Source: Mya arenaria (lineage: Eukaryota > Mollusca > Bivalvia > Myida > Myidae). Taken from it: a stretch of DNA of 64,000 nucleotides. The number at the start of each line of letters is the position of its first letter. Position 1 is the stretch's first letter. Made by a program: the position numbers and the translations under genes. Shown here one piece after another: positions 11,451-24,640 of this stretch. The notes beneath the pieces were generated by a model. That model saw nothing but the letters and a program-made list of their open reading frames with translations, was not told where the DNA came from and ran no database searches. The DNA lies in the NCBI RefSeq assembly GCF_026914265.1, contig NC_069132.1, positions 37,379,152 to 37,443,151 on the forward strand, given 5' to 3'.

Positions 11451-14400
11451 AATTATTTGAGATTAAATCCCAATTAGCCATGTATATTATAATTTACTGC
11501 TAATTAGTTGTTTATTTTGAAGTTTACACTTTGGCTCCCATTTGGCTAAGCTACTTGTCTAATCTCATGGGCATGGTGTCTTTGATGAAGAGAGCCTTGT
11601 TATTGAAGAAAACAAACATCATGCGAACATGTTGTGTGTGTTAATATGAAGGAATCGGGAAGGCGTTTTTACTGCATCTATGCGTCATAGACACACATCG
11701 GATCCTAGGAATTTCGACAAATTGTAGCAAAAAAATGTCCAGTTTTCACGGGTGTTATAGTAGCAAACATATATTTCATTGCTAAAGTATCAGCATAGAT
11801 ACAAATTATCATTATTATATTTATAATTATCAAAATATATATCAAGACAGTTCTAGCCACGCATGCCCATGATATAAGCTAACCATTGCTTTCGCAAAAT
11901 AGGTAAGACTAAACCCTAAGCCCAGAGCTATGGGTTAAACAATAGTGAGTATCTCATCAATTAACGCTGAAAATTCTGAATTGTGTGAATTATTGATGCA
12001 TATTGAACATCACTGTATTTCAATATCATCTAAGAAGGTTTAAGAGGGCTAAGAGGTAATGCGTAAAGGAAGAAAAGGTAAAAACAAGCACTGATTATTT
12101 TAGTCCAGACATTTTTTTGGACAATTTAAGATTTAAGATTTCAGTTCAAATGTATTTTTTGGTCATTTATAGCACATAGCAGTTATCAGCAAGGAAAACC
12201 GTATCGAATAATCTCAAAATTATATGGCGTCACCAAGCATCGAATTTCAACATTTCCGCCAAACGCATGATAAAATGATATGCATATTTATGGATCAGAT
12301 ACCTTAATAATGTGCGCATAAACATCTGTTTATGCATGACAACATTTAACAAGTTTGAACCCCTGTGTCGATCATTTAAGCGCAATTAAAATGAAATTTA
12401 GCAACATGTCGATATTGACTCATTTGTATCCTAAGTGAAAACATATTCCAATTACAATCTCCACTGGGTATTATATAATCATTACTGATAATTTAATGCA
12501 TCTGGTTATTAGAAATTGCATAAACTAAGCGATTTTGAAATATGGAAACAATAAGGAGTATTAATTACTCAGTGTTTTTCAAAACTGTTTCTTAACCCTA
12601 GCAATATTTATGAACAGTTAAACAAAATTAGAGTCATGCTCGCAATTTTAAAACTCAGCGGAATACACATTGTGGAATTAAATTAGCAGAATGAAGTCAC
12701 TGTGCAGGCCATACATTACTGTGTCTGTAAAAAGTAAACAAATAGCAATTGTTTAATTGATTTTTATTCTGTTTAATAAAAATAAAATTTAGTATAAGCT
12801 CGACCACAACATAACCATCAAATGTGGTTTGTCATATTTTTGTCATGCACAGAATCCTATATACCGCTAGTAGAGTTGGATCGCCAGTCAATACGACTTT
12901 CACAAGTAAGTTCCAAGCTTGTCAGCATAGCTGTTAAATTATTTTCAACCATTTGTTTTACTTTTACCTCTCAAAAGCATATTCTTATTGGTAAGATGTT
13001 TTCTAAATTTCATAATCTTGAACACATGTTTTAACATATGCTGATAGTTATGACCAAAGGTAAAAGTATATGACCAACCCAATACGCCTCCAATGTTACA
13101 AAATTCAATATACCTCATTTTTGTCGTATATAATATTGGAGAATGTAAGAATTCAGAATAATTTAATTTCTGAAGCAATTGGGTTGAAAAAAGCTCATGA
13201 TATTTTTCTAATTGTAAAATTGAATAATGGTGGAAAAATGATGGAAATGCAGGATATGCGAAGTGATATCCATTGTCTGGACTGAGAAAAGCGTGTTTCC
13301 CACCTAGACAACTAATGGCTTTAAATAATTAAGAAAAAGCATAACTATCTGTATCTGTATCATCCTGTTATAATCAAAACACGTGAAAGGTAATATGTCA
13401 TGGATAAAACCTCAGAACGTCGTTAGAAAAAAGTTTCCAGGAAGTGCTTTGATGACAAAATATGAATTTATGGGTGGATAAATGGGTCCACTTATAACTT
13501 GCTTCACGTTGAAACTTTAATCATGAAAGTAATACCCACTAAGCCATGACAATGCCATTGGCCATATAGGGCATTAGTTTAATTAAATCAACACAGGCAC
13601 TTTGTTTTTGGTGCCACTTCCTCGATTTCCGACCACTTGTAGTGGCTGATTTAATGTCAACAAAACATGATGAACGAGAGGATTTTGGGCAGGATCGGAT
13701 GAGGACGAGAATCAAAATATTATTAATGTTTGAACCGAAAAAAACTGCATCTCAACGGGCATTTTTGACAAAGTCAAAGAGTTTGAAATGCTTGTGACAA
13801 AGTCAAAACATAAACGTAGCAAAAAGATGATTTTTCATTTGAAATAAAATATGACCCTTACTCCCGTTTATCAATATCTGGATTAGAATTTAAAAATTGT
13901 TTTAAACTGGTAATATTTACGAAAGAAATAAAACAAGTGAAACACCAAACTCATCGCTCACTGTATGTGACCCTCAAAGTCATTCCTTTTGATCATCAAC
14001 ATCAATCCTGTGATGATTTTAAAGCAGAAGTCAGCCGTAACACATAAGCAATCATTGAACCAATCAAACATGCTATCGGTTTGATGACGATGTCGTTGCT
14101 ATTGTGGCAACCTTGTTTCTGGTAGACAAGTACAGACATCTAATTGATGTATAACGCCACAAGCAGTAATCATGTTGGTGTTATCGTGACAATAAATAAG
14201 ACAAGAAATAATAAGGATGTACTTTTGTAGACATATAATTAATTATCAATTAGCTGACTTAATATAGCTGACAATATGTTTTCAAATGTGTTCAAATTGA
14301 GACATTTCATTTTTCTATGATAATGAACAAACACCAAACAGTATCAGAGACAGATAATTCAAAAGAAATCAAAACCTAAAATATACCTTTTTCAACAGAA

Positions 14401-14660
14401 TTTCTAATACATTTCGGCAAAAACGAATGAATTTCTTTAACTTGATAAAGACGAAATTGGGCGCGCACCACTGCACTTTTCTTAAATACAAACACACATT
14501 CACATAAACAGACCGTAAGATGAACAGTCATTAAAATCATACAATAAAACACAATGGGGAGGTTTAAACACGGGTTGACGCGCATAAAATCTGAAAAAGA
14601 AACACCTGGTACAGCCTTCAATTTATAAGTTTAAATGACGAGTTTTTCATGATCATTTAC

Positions 14661-14746
14661 CTGTATTTCCCTCAAAGTTACAACCAGCGACTCCGGAGCA
14701 CCAGATGTTTGCAGTCTTCCTTGCCAGATCATAAAATCTCTCTCCA
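14661..14746 (-). CDS. Internal exon of an unrecognised duplicated gene, copy 1
   Basis: On the minus strand an 86-nt exon lies between acceptor 'ttctattttaggtgag' and donor 'cag|gtaaatg'. It starts with the last base of a codon, holds 28 full codons and ends with the first base of another. It encodes 'GERFYDLARKTANIWC' then 'SGVAGCNFEGNT'. The copy at 27,621-27,706 has the same length and phase and encodes 'GERFYDLAWETANTWC' then 'SGAAVCKLDGNV'. Differences in the first half fall mostly at third codon positions, which is expected for coding DNA under selection. Two conserved Cys and the short length suggest an extracellular or secreted protein, but I do not recognise the family. A second AG five bases upstream could also be the acceptor. 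No partner exons were identified. Confidence 0.55.
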
Positions 14747-15064
14747 CTCACCTAAAATAGAAGCCCCAAATAAGTTTTTAACTACTTTCAGTCATTTTTG
14801 ACAGAGGATGCTAGTGTTTTTCTCTTTTTGTAGTTGTTCATATCTCTGATACAGCAGATGAAAATGAATCCATTTAGATGAATGTTAAACGAGATTTTAT
14901 AACATTGTGCTAAAGCTATAGCTATAATTATATTATCATAGTTATTAGTATCATCTGTCAAATTTCTTTTAACAAAACAAAGATATTGGCTGCTTAGTGG
15001 AATCGACAAAACGTCTTACATTTTCGGAATTCAATTCTATAACCCCATGACATTGCAAGGCACA

Positions 15065-15215
15065 ATATTTATGCAAAAAGCTGCAGAAACAAGCTCAGTA
15101 GCAAAGCGTTTAAACCCCTGTTTAATGGCACTAGGTAAACGCAAAAGACATAGAACATAAAATCCCAAACAAGAAACATAGAAGAACAGCACAAAACTCC
15201 ACAAACAGCACAGTG
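15065..15215. repeat. Dispersed repeat R1, short copy inside block Y
   Basis: Shows 'atttatgcaaaaagctgcag', 'agtagcaaagcgtttaaac' and 'gcacaaaactccacaaacag', matching the R1 family at 50,376. No equivalent was noticed in the second block Y near 28,000, so this copy probably inserted after the duplication or was lost from the other block. Confidence 0.65.
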
Positions 15216-16659
15216 CATACATACTATATATAAAAAACTAAGTTGATGGTGAGGAAGTAGGCAGTGGATATAAATCGCAAGCTTTTACGTTATGCTGTCA
15301 TCGGTTTTGCAATTGGTTAACCAATTAGAATGTGCAACCAGTTACAACAAACTCAAAAGATATGGACAGGAAAAGTGGAGCGAACTTAAATGAGTCCATA
15401 AAATGTAGAGCATGTAGACAAAGTTTCATAAATATGAGAATAAGGACAGACAAGAAATAAACAGACAGGAGGACGAAGCAACACACCATTTTTAGCATTT
15501 CCCCCTTTCCACAATGCATTGAAATAAAAAAGAAACACATCTTGGTACAACAATTTAATAGCTTCTACCAGAGCACATCTGCAAATGAATAGTTACTCTT
15601 ATCATGTTAACTTCCTACCAAAAACCTTATCATTAATAAACTATGAGTTTAAATGCTACAGACTGCCGGACGTGACCCTGCATTTCATGGTCGTATCCGA
15701 GCTATCTATCATCAACGGCATCTTCTGCAAACACCACATCCGAAATGAAACAAGAGCGCACGTGTTATTTACTAGTGAACACTTAATGGAACCTAGTCCG
15801 TATTTTCCCCTATCTTCTTCTTGCAATCCAGACCAATCAATCATCAAACATTGAGAGAAACGCATTTAAACATTTAAATTACTTGTCGTTCGATCTGTTT
15901 AGACATATTATATATTATTTGTTTCTTCATTGAACTGAATAAATATGGTTAAATCTGTTTTCTTAGCAATGTCTTGGCCATTTATGTGAAGTGCTGACCT
16001 AAGAATAAACTTATTTAAACAAAGTAAAAAACAAATTTCCATGCCAATTCATTTGCCATACATTGAAAAATTAAAACTAAGCGTAAATTAAGCATTGTAT
16101 GCAAAAGTTACGCAAGCGGATGCCTACGCTAGTCCATTTTTTGCAGTCACGGTGGACACTTTCCTGTTCACTACTAAAATGCTGAAATAAAGATACCCAT
16201 AATGTTTGTACAATGCAGTTGACATGTAATTTATTACATTGAAATAATGGAATTATAAAGTTGTGTATGTTCATCAATATTCATGTAAATAATAACTGAC
16301 TTTCAATTTCCTTTCCATATCCAATAGCAACAAGAGATCTAAACGTTACAAATGCATCTGATTGGACTTAATTGCATGGATTGATACAAGTATTTAAAAT
16401 ACTTATTACGTAAAGTATCCCATTTTATCTAAACAAACGCATATAAAGGTGTTCTGTGAGGATTTATTGAATTCCCTTGTCAGGTAAAACATTGAGGCCG
16501 AGATCATAAGAATTAAGCAATATTGACCTAAAAAGTGACATTGAACTCTAAGACGAGAGCATACATGTTATGCGCGATATACTTGATATTTACACAGCTA
16601 TTGCTGAGACTCAAAATATTGTTATCAAGTCCATGTTTTACAATACTGGCTCCCAGTTT

Positions 16660-19000
16660 GAATAAAAAGATATGTCAAAACCTACACCAGTATTCCTGAG
16701 TTAGTTTTGAAGCACGGTTGTAACGGACAGAACCAATGACTAAATGTAAAAGGGCTAACAAGCGGACAAACCAACAGAAAGTGCAAATTCTACATTCTAC
16801 CCTTAGGGGGCACACAAATAAAGCGCCTTCATTATTATTGCACGATAACATGCCAACGACCACAACACAGAGGCAATGACAAACATTGACATTTTGTACT
16901 TAAAAGCAACATACAAGCGTTAACCAATAAAGGCAGCAACACTGGCAACACTGGTTTAAAGTATATAATTTATGTGTCTGTGGCTGATAACCAACTAGAT
17001 CAATTGTATCGACTCATTATGAAGCACTTTTCATATGGTAACGAAAACCAGACTTCCCCTCCGGACACGTTGTTTTATATATAAACAAAGTTTGCGTCAT
17101 TAATTTACATTTCAGTAATAATGTTTGTTTATAATGTCAATTCTCAAGTGTGTATCAAGCCCCATCAACTCTTATACAATCAGTTTTTGGTAATTAATTT
17201 AATACTCAATACATAATATTTGGTTGATATTTAAATAAAAGGAAAGACTGCTTTGTCAGCTCGATGATATCAAAGAGATTATTTTTAAGAAACAGTCGAG
17301 TTATTGTCAAAGTTTTGGTATCAAACTGGCATTGGTATATTATTATCAACCACATTGCTGCAGAGGAAAAATGAAAATGTTTGCCATATATTAGATATTA
17401 TATTTTGTCTTTTGGCAACTTACCCCTTTTTAAGTCATATTCAACTAAGAGACATTTTTAATTTGACGATAAAGACCCGCTTGAACTTGGCAAAAAGCGA
17501 GAGTCTAAAGTTCGTAAAGACAGAATACCAATATAAGCTCCTTACAACAATCCGGTGTCTGATCAACTCGTCGGATATGATGCAAATAAACATTGTTACC
17601 TGGTAAGTGTGGTAAATATTGAATGAAAAGAATTACGAGAGTGGACTAATTATTTAAATTGTAGAATTAAGTCAACAACTCCGACATTACTTAAGCAATC
17701 AGGTATTAAACTTTTTAGAGATAGTCTATCTTTGTTTTGCAACCCTCTGCATGTATGATGCAATGTGTCTCATTTCTTTCAAACAGACGTATAAAAAGTA
17801 AAGTACATTTGAGATCAAAAGCTGACAAAAAAAGAGTTTTACTCAGCTGGCTTCGGGATTTAATTATAAACCAAGAAAAATGTAAAGTTTGTGAATACCA
17901 CTCTTGTCAACTTAACCCTTTTAAGCTTCATAACAAACCGGTGAATGTTCATTACTTCACAAAAAGACCCCCTTGAACCGTGCAAACAGTGAATATCTGA
18001 AATTGACAAACACAAGAGACCAATATGAGTTGCAAACAACTGTCTATCGCCTGATCAATATCCCACAATGCAAATTTAGTGTCGCTTCAATACTTATTAG
18101 AGGAAACTAATTCGTAGAAGTATCTAACAATTCATTACTTTATGGGACACAAATCCTGAAAATTGGTTTATCTGAAGATAAACTGATAAATGTTTTATTA
18201 GGTTTTACGGATTTGATTCTTATGGCAGTCTATGACATGTTTCACTCGTAGAAAGCGTATTTCGATTTGCTCAGCATGTGCACGTTCGTTCAGGCTTTGA
18301 ACTAATGAGGACATAAAGTCAAATGATCTTATATTAAATGTCAAATTCGAAATAAATCAAATTCATCTATTTTTGCTTTGTTTTGCACATTATACATGCA
18401 TGATATAAATGATTACAATATCATAATTGTCAAAATTCTACACTGTTAATGACCCACCCCCCCCCCTCCCATTATTGTCGGTATCATTTAAAGGAGTAAT
18501 GCTTGTTAAAAACTAGTCTGTATGATCAACGACTAAAAAATAGATTATAGATCAAGTTATTGCAGTTTGCATTTTTGCCGTTTATTGAAACTAAAATCGA
18601 GCGCTTAAACGTGTTTGTATTTTCGGTATATTTTTTACAAATTCCTTTTCTACTTATAAAACCCTTTCAATTTTCAATTATATGGTGTCTTTAAAGTTCA
18701 CTTCATTTAATATTGGAAAAACAAAACCATTTTTTTCGATTACATTTTAATATTCACGTCAACACATAAAGTCATTAGCGGCACCAGACCTTAGAAAAGG
18801 GAAGTAAATCTTAACATCTTTAAAAAATAAAGTGTTGTTGTAAGCCAACATAATGACCCGTACGTATATAATCATTGAACAACTGGGTTTAAATTTGGAC
18901 AAAGCAATAGAGTTTGTGTACGGCTCTTGCTGTCTGTATTTTTTACAAAGGCTCTTGCAATAGAACAATCTGCCAAAAAGAGCCTATCCACTTCACTTGT
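16660..19000. repeat. Segmental duplication block X, copy 1 (free of pearl elements)
   Basis: Related to 21,420-23,560, to 30,705-31,967 plus 34,488-34,635 plus 38,690-39,240, and to 59,930-62,080. Shared marks are: 'cacaaataaag' near 16,815; 'gataaccaactagat' near 16,990; 'ctcctt(a)caaca' with 'tctgatcaact' near 17,540-17,570; 'agatagtctat' near 17,720; and 'tttaattataaaccaa' near 17,855. No coding sequence is conserved between copies. This copy lacks the pearl and transposon insertions of the 29-39 kb copy and so shows the earlier arrangement. Confidence 0.75.
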
Positions 19001-19870
19001 TTATTCGATGGATGTTTCGTGTGTTGTTCGACAAAAAGGACAGACATTTATCAAAACAATATAATCATAACCTAATGCAAAAAGGCATCAGTAATGCAAG
19101 ATGATGCCGACAGTAGGCATAACTCAAAGTATATTTTAGCTAGAGTGATGTGACTTGTGACACATACACAAAAGTGCATTGTTGTGGTCAAAATGTGTAA
19201 TAAGAGTCATATGAATACTTTCAACACTTTAAACATTTGACATATTTTTCTCCTATTGCTATGATGCATCCAATGATACCAAGGCCTCGATATAAAGGAA
19301 ACTAATTTGTATCTGAGTGAGAACTAAAATCAACATTTCACGAGTGGCATAGCCACGAGTGCGATATTTACTATAGGTGTTCACGAGGTAACATTACTGC
19401 GACACTAATAAAACAATTGTTCTCTTAATGTAGCTTTTTGAGAAAAACGCGCAAAATTGTATGCGCAAGTAACGTAATTTCTATTTTGACGTTGTTGAAA
19501 TACGTGTCCCAGCTCTGAGTGCACTGGTGTTTGATTCGGACAAGAGAGCGGGCTCAAATTTTAAAACTGCGAAAAATCTATAATTTATATTTTCAGTGTT
19601 TTAAACACTGAAATATCCCTTTTGTTACGGTGAAAAATATACCATCGGAAAACATATTATACATTATTTTGAATTTGTTTTAAACAAAAGACAAGCTTCA
19701 ATGAATCATTGTTTTCCAGAATTTGAAAAGACATAAGATACACTTAACCATAACTAGTTATAGCCGGACTACTCATCTTTAGAATACTAGGTTAAATTCC
19801 AAGGTGGGTTTCGCAATGTTTTAAACACAAAATATATGAATTTGCTTGTGAGTATTATCTTTTCACAATC
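19001..19870. other. Intergenic, no feature recognised
   Basis: AT-rich DNA joining block X to the LINE fragment. The only open frames are short and unsupported. Confidence 0.35.
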
Positions 19871-19874
19871 ATTC

Positions 19875-20526
19875 TCACACAGTATCCTTTGGAAAGATAT
19901 TGACATCATTTCTATGAATAGCTGGTAAATATTTCCTTCTTTCATTTGCAAAGTGGATGTATTTCAGAATGTAATGAAATTCATCGCAAATGTCATTTAA
20001 GTTACATAAAGTACATTTTCGGTAATTTCTTTGAATACCATGCCAGCGACCCGTCTCAATGGGCAAATAAATATTGCAAAGTCTGAATAAATATTTCTGT
20101 AATTGAACCATAAAAATCTTCAAACTAATGATCCGTTTTGTAAATCCTATAATTGTAACACTTTGGAGACTCATTTAAAGTACTATTCCAAGATTGCTTG
20201 TATTGATCATTTAGCGAATTTTCAACAAGATTCAACAAATATTCCTTTGTACCGTCAAAGTACTGGTTTTGCAATGTAACACTAAGTCCACATTCATCAA
20301 AAATATTCTTAACATTGTCTAGCCACAGATAATGCCTATTGTTTCTAATTGACTCATTATAAATAAGTTTATACGATATCGACGATAAATTGTAGTTATT
20401 GTGAGTAAGTTTATACCAGATTCCTATATTCCGTTTTTTAATAACAATACTGAGTGGGAATCTACCTCGCCAAACAGCATTACATGAGGTGTGCCTTTCT
20501 TTACTTTTAAAATATGCTTTATACAA
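19875..20526 (-). pseudogene. 3' fragment of a non-LTR retrotransposon ORF2
   Basis: The minus strand encodes, in two overlapping frames, the C-terminal part of a LINE reverse transcriptase protein. The first part contains 'GIWYKLTHNNYNLSSISYKL' and 'KQSWNSTLNES' and stops at about 20,125. A one-base frameshift leads to 'LPIETGRWHGI' and the end motif 'RKCTLCNLNDICDEFHY' (C-x2-C, then E-x-H). This C-x2-C/E-x-H tail is typical of LINE ORF2 proteins from invertebrates. The copy is 5'-truncated, frameshifted and inactive. Its middle part (about 20,242-20,407) recurs at 59,385-59,555 as part of a larger duplication. Confidence 0.8.
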
Positions 20527-23500
20527 TCAGTTTGTATTTTTTGTGCTAAATTAACAGTAAATCCCTTAAAACGGCTATACATAATTATACCTCACAAACA
20601 CAAATAAGATTTCAATAAATGTTCAAACAAGAGCACCAAAAACAGATGCATGTATACACTTGATGTAAATCAACGAACAATACTCATTTACTAATCAAAG
20701 CATTGTTGTGAGCCTGACTACACACATGTGAATTGTCAGAGGAAATATATTATTTTATTTATGCGACTTTGTTAACACCAGTGCAATGACAACATCTGAC
20801 AATAAGTCAGAGCACGGCGAACGCCAACCCTTATTTATTTTGGTTTTGTCTACAAGAGACATAACTCAACAAATAATAAAACCATAGTTAACTGACCCTT
20901 GCTATGCATTTGCGTACTGTCTATGGCAACCTGCGGTTCGAGTTTCATTTGAATATTTTGAATATATTCTAGAATGTCTTTTTAATTGTTGCAAATTATT
21001 GTTAAATATGTTGCAAGACGACGCCGCTGACGAAATATCAGAAGACGACAACAACACTAAAACTACACTCTTCTTTTTATAAAAAAACAGACAAGCTACT
21101 AATGTTATCAAACAAGAAAGAGTTGATTCCTTGTTTATATGGAATATACATACTTTCTGTTATTTGGAAGTTCTGAGTTTGAACAAATGTTGAGCTTTTA
21201 GACTTCTCAATACTACAAAATTAAAGATTTTGAATATGAATATGACCTAGTTATGATTTTAAATGCAATTCTGTTTTATAAAACCCCGATAACCTTCAGT
21301 AACAATGCATTAATTATTTAAAAAAGTTGTTTAAGTTGTTGAATAGTCAAGTTAACAATATTCGTCTTTCACCTTTTTATCCATATACAATAGCAAAAAA
21401 GCAAGGGACTGAATTAAGTAAATGCACGAAAACGTGATAACGACAGCAACACAAAGGCTTTGAGCAACTTTAGATTATTTCTTTCTTAAAACACATTACC
21501 AACATGCAATGGTTATAATATAATTATTATGCACTTAACCAAAACAGGCAATAACAGTGGATTCAAATACATAATTGATACTGATAACCAGTAAGTATAA
21601 TTAATTGAACTCATAATAAACTATAAAGGTAAACCTGAATCGGCGCTCATTCTTTTATATAACAACAATGTTATGACATGTCATAAATGTTATGAGTTTA
21701 AAACCTTTAACCTTTGTACAACTTTGTGAATCGTTATGTCTCATGAAACACTTTAGTTTTGTATAATTTGGAAGGTAAATAACTATAACTACCATCTGGT
21801 TGGTAGTTAGATATTCGCAAATTACCAACTTCGAAACGGTCTTGTAGCTCAATATCAACTTTTCTAATCCCCGACTTACAACTACAGCAGATTGTTAAAT
21901 ATTCGAATCCCAAACTCCCAACTACCACCAACTTAATTGTCATCGAAAAACGTACTCCAGTGCAAGCAACATCAAGGCGTTGACAAGACGTTGGAGGTGT
22001 GTACTCAATACTGATTATAGTCAGAGCGGATGGGTTTTGTTACACCAAAACATTGTCCTTATTATACTAATGCATGTATCAGGATGTATGTGAATGACCT
22101 TTAACGGTTCCCTACAATGCTGCCAATGATCTACATCACACTATGTCAAAACATTAATATGTCAAGATTTTTCTTTGATATTCGCAAACTGCAACAGAAA
22201 TATTTTCGTTGATTTCAAGTGTTATAAACGAAAAAAAATGTGGCAAATGTAAATTAGATGAGACTTTTGACACTTTAACCCATTTCAGTTAGCCATATTC
22301 AACTTCATGACAATCTCAAGAGAGAGTCGTTAACATGTAAAAATGAATAAATAATTCGACTAACATTAACCAAAACACATATTCAAACGGTTTAAAACAA
22401 CGAAAGAGGCCGCTTGAACCCCGCAAACAGTGAATATCTAAAACTGACAAACACAGGAGACCTATAGAAATTGCTTACAACCGCCTTCCGTCTGATCATT
22501 ATCTCACAATACAAAATTAATTGTCGCTTCATTACTGAATTAGAAGAAATTAATTCGTGAAAGTATCTAACAATTCATTACTTTGTGGGACACAAACTCT
22601 GAAAAATAATTGATCTGAAGGGAATCGGACGATTTTTTATTAGGTTATCCCGGGATTGGGTTTTATGGCAGTCTACTGACATGCTTCTTTCGTAGAAAGC
22701 CAATTTCGACTTGCTTTCTCCATGTGCACATTTCAGTTTTAATCAGATGCAGACATAAGTCACATAATCCAAAATTCCAAACACATTTTAAATAAATCAA
22801 ACGCATCTGTAATTGCACTTTTTGCACATCAGACATACATCATGTAATGGTTATGGTCTACTAATTATCAAAACAATACATTGTTTATGATATTGTGGAT
22901 CTTTCATGCAATTATCTTGAATTTCTTACTTTATTAACCTTAGTGTCATAATGGTTTTAATACAGGATTTACTAACAAGCATTTCAGATATAAGGTATCT
23001 GATGTAGAAATAAGGGTTCCATTTTATCGAGCAACTAGCGATTATGTTAAAGTATGATGCCTGGTAGCCCGATAATATGTCAGTATCATAAAATGTGTAT
23101 TGTTTGATGAAAACTAGCATAAGAGGTGAAAGATAAAAAATGGTTTATAGATAAAGTTATTGCATATCACATTTTTGGTTCTTTATTTCAACCTAAATTG
23201 CATGTAAATTAGCTTATTAGAACTATACTTTTCGGTATACTTTTAACTATTCTTTCTCTACTCATAACCCCTTTCAAAGAAGACAAAAATGGTGTCAAAA
23301 TGATTGATCCTTGTCAATATGACGCCCAAGGCATCCTTAATTCACTTAATCAAGTATTGGAAACATTTTAAAAAAATAGCATATCCTCATATTCATATGA
23401 ACACCAAAATTTGATAAATTACTTGAAGCACTAGACCTAAGGAAAGGGAAGTCAATATCAACGTCTTAACAAATATTCAGTGACTCTCAGTGAATTGTAG

Positions 23501-24640
23501 GCATTTATTAATTGGTCAGTCGTGTTTAAATTTGGACACATCAAATCGTGACACAAAATTGTAATTAATACTTTATTTACTGCTCTTTATTTTGTTGGTT
23601 TTAATGTGGCTCCTCTGCAATTGTGCTGGTCTAGTCCAATGGCCATGATATCCTTTATGAATAATGTCTTGTTATCAAACGCAGACAACATTCGAACATG
23701 TTGTGTGTCACAGTTGGAATATGGAAAACTCTGGTGTCATTGGATTGGACATGATAATAACAGGGTCACTTTGCTATGATTGTACCGATTTAAATTGAAT
23801 TTGCAATTATTTAGTTATTGAGTCCCGGCATGGATACAATTATCATTATTAAATTAATCACTATCAATATTTTATATCAAAACAGTTTTAGCCATTCTTA
23901 TGATATAAGAAAATCCATTCTGTTACAAATAGGTAACTATGTATTGTAATTATTTTTATCAAGGTAACTTATTGGTTTTATTATAATAGCAATACCATAC
24001 TTACAAAAAGCCATATTAAAGCCCCTCGTAGCTCATCAGTGAACATAAATGTGACCAGATCCTCTGTAATTCATGGTTCAACCAGCATCAAACAAATGGA
24101 GTTTGGCTTCTGGTTGAATAAAACGCTGATGATGTGCTTCCTGCTCATCTATGAGAATACACCTTCAGGGTAGGGACAAATAAAACTCGGAGAGTAGAAA
24201 TGCATAATAATAATTGCTATAATTTCTCACAGAAAGATTAGTTGTGATAAGCATGAGAGGTTTCGTATATGACTGGTCACCAGTTGATTTTGATTAATTG
24301 ATAGCTTTTTATTTGCTCACTGGTCACTTACAGTTTTATATTCATGACGTTATTTCTCATGAAAACCTATATACCAGCTAGTTAAAATACTACGAGGATG
24401 AAAAGAATTGTGTTGAATATGGACAAACAGATAATAAATTGATATAGTCATAACATCTTTCCAACGAATGAGTTTGTGATGAAAAATTTGTTGCATACTA
24501 AAATCACCAGCGACGCATATATCAACTTAGACAACGACACCAATGCTATAACAGTATCCTTTTCTTGGGAAAGCAGCTCAGTTCATGAATCCAAATGCAC
24601 AAAACTATTTGGCTTCTTAAGCAAAACCTTTAAGAACAAG
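20242..24640. repeat. Large segmental duplication D, copy 1
   Basis: Matches about 59,385-63,205 at high identity on the same strand. The match enters inside the LINE fragment at 'gtaccgtcaaagtactggtt' and leaves after 'agcaaaacctt'. The later copy lacks about 610 bp corresponding to 20,408-21,022. The segment includes a block X copy (21,420-23,560) and the start of block Y (from 23,600). It is much closer to its partner than the X and Y copies are to each other, so this event is younger. Confidence 0.9.
21420..23560. repeat. Segmental duplication block X, copy 2
   Basis: Shares with copy 1 the motifs 'gataaccagtaagta', 'aacttcatgac', 'gaatatctaaaactgac', 'tatctaacaattcattactt' and 'gggacacaaa' in the same order. 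No pearl element is present. No conserved open frame. Confidence 0.7.

Larger units (their letters stand above)
11540..16300. repeat. Segmental duplication block Y, copy 1
   Basis: Collinear with about 23,600-29,400. Anchors in order are: 'gaacatgttgtgtgt' near 11,620 and 23,695; 'ctatgggttaaac' near 11,930 and 24,690; 'gcggaatacacattgtggaa' near 12,660 and its match near 25,470; 'gacaagtacagacatctaat' near 14,125 and its match near 27,110; the minus-strand exon at 14,661 and 27,621; and the tract near 15,720 and 28,770 with 'atcatcaacggcatcttctg'. Divergence is substantial (roughly a quarter of sites by eye, with indels), so the duplication is old. Confidence 0.8.

Noticed and set aside
15585..15854. 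Plus-strand open frame resembling that at 28,757-29,023 (shared INGIFC and HLMEPSPYF)
   Set aside because: Similarity follows from block Y duplication. Upstream parts are frameshifted between the copies and differences are not concentrated at third positions.
17304..17606. 100-codon plus-strand open frame in block X
   Set aside because: The frame is not preserved in the other block X copies near 22,200, 31,800 and 60,750.
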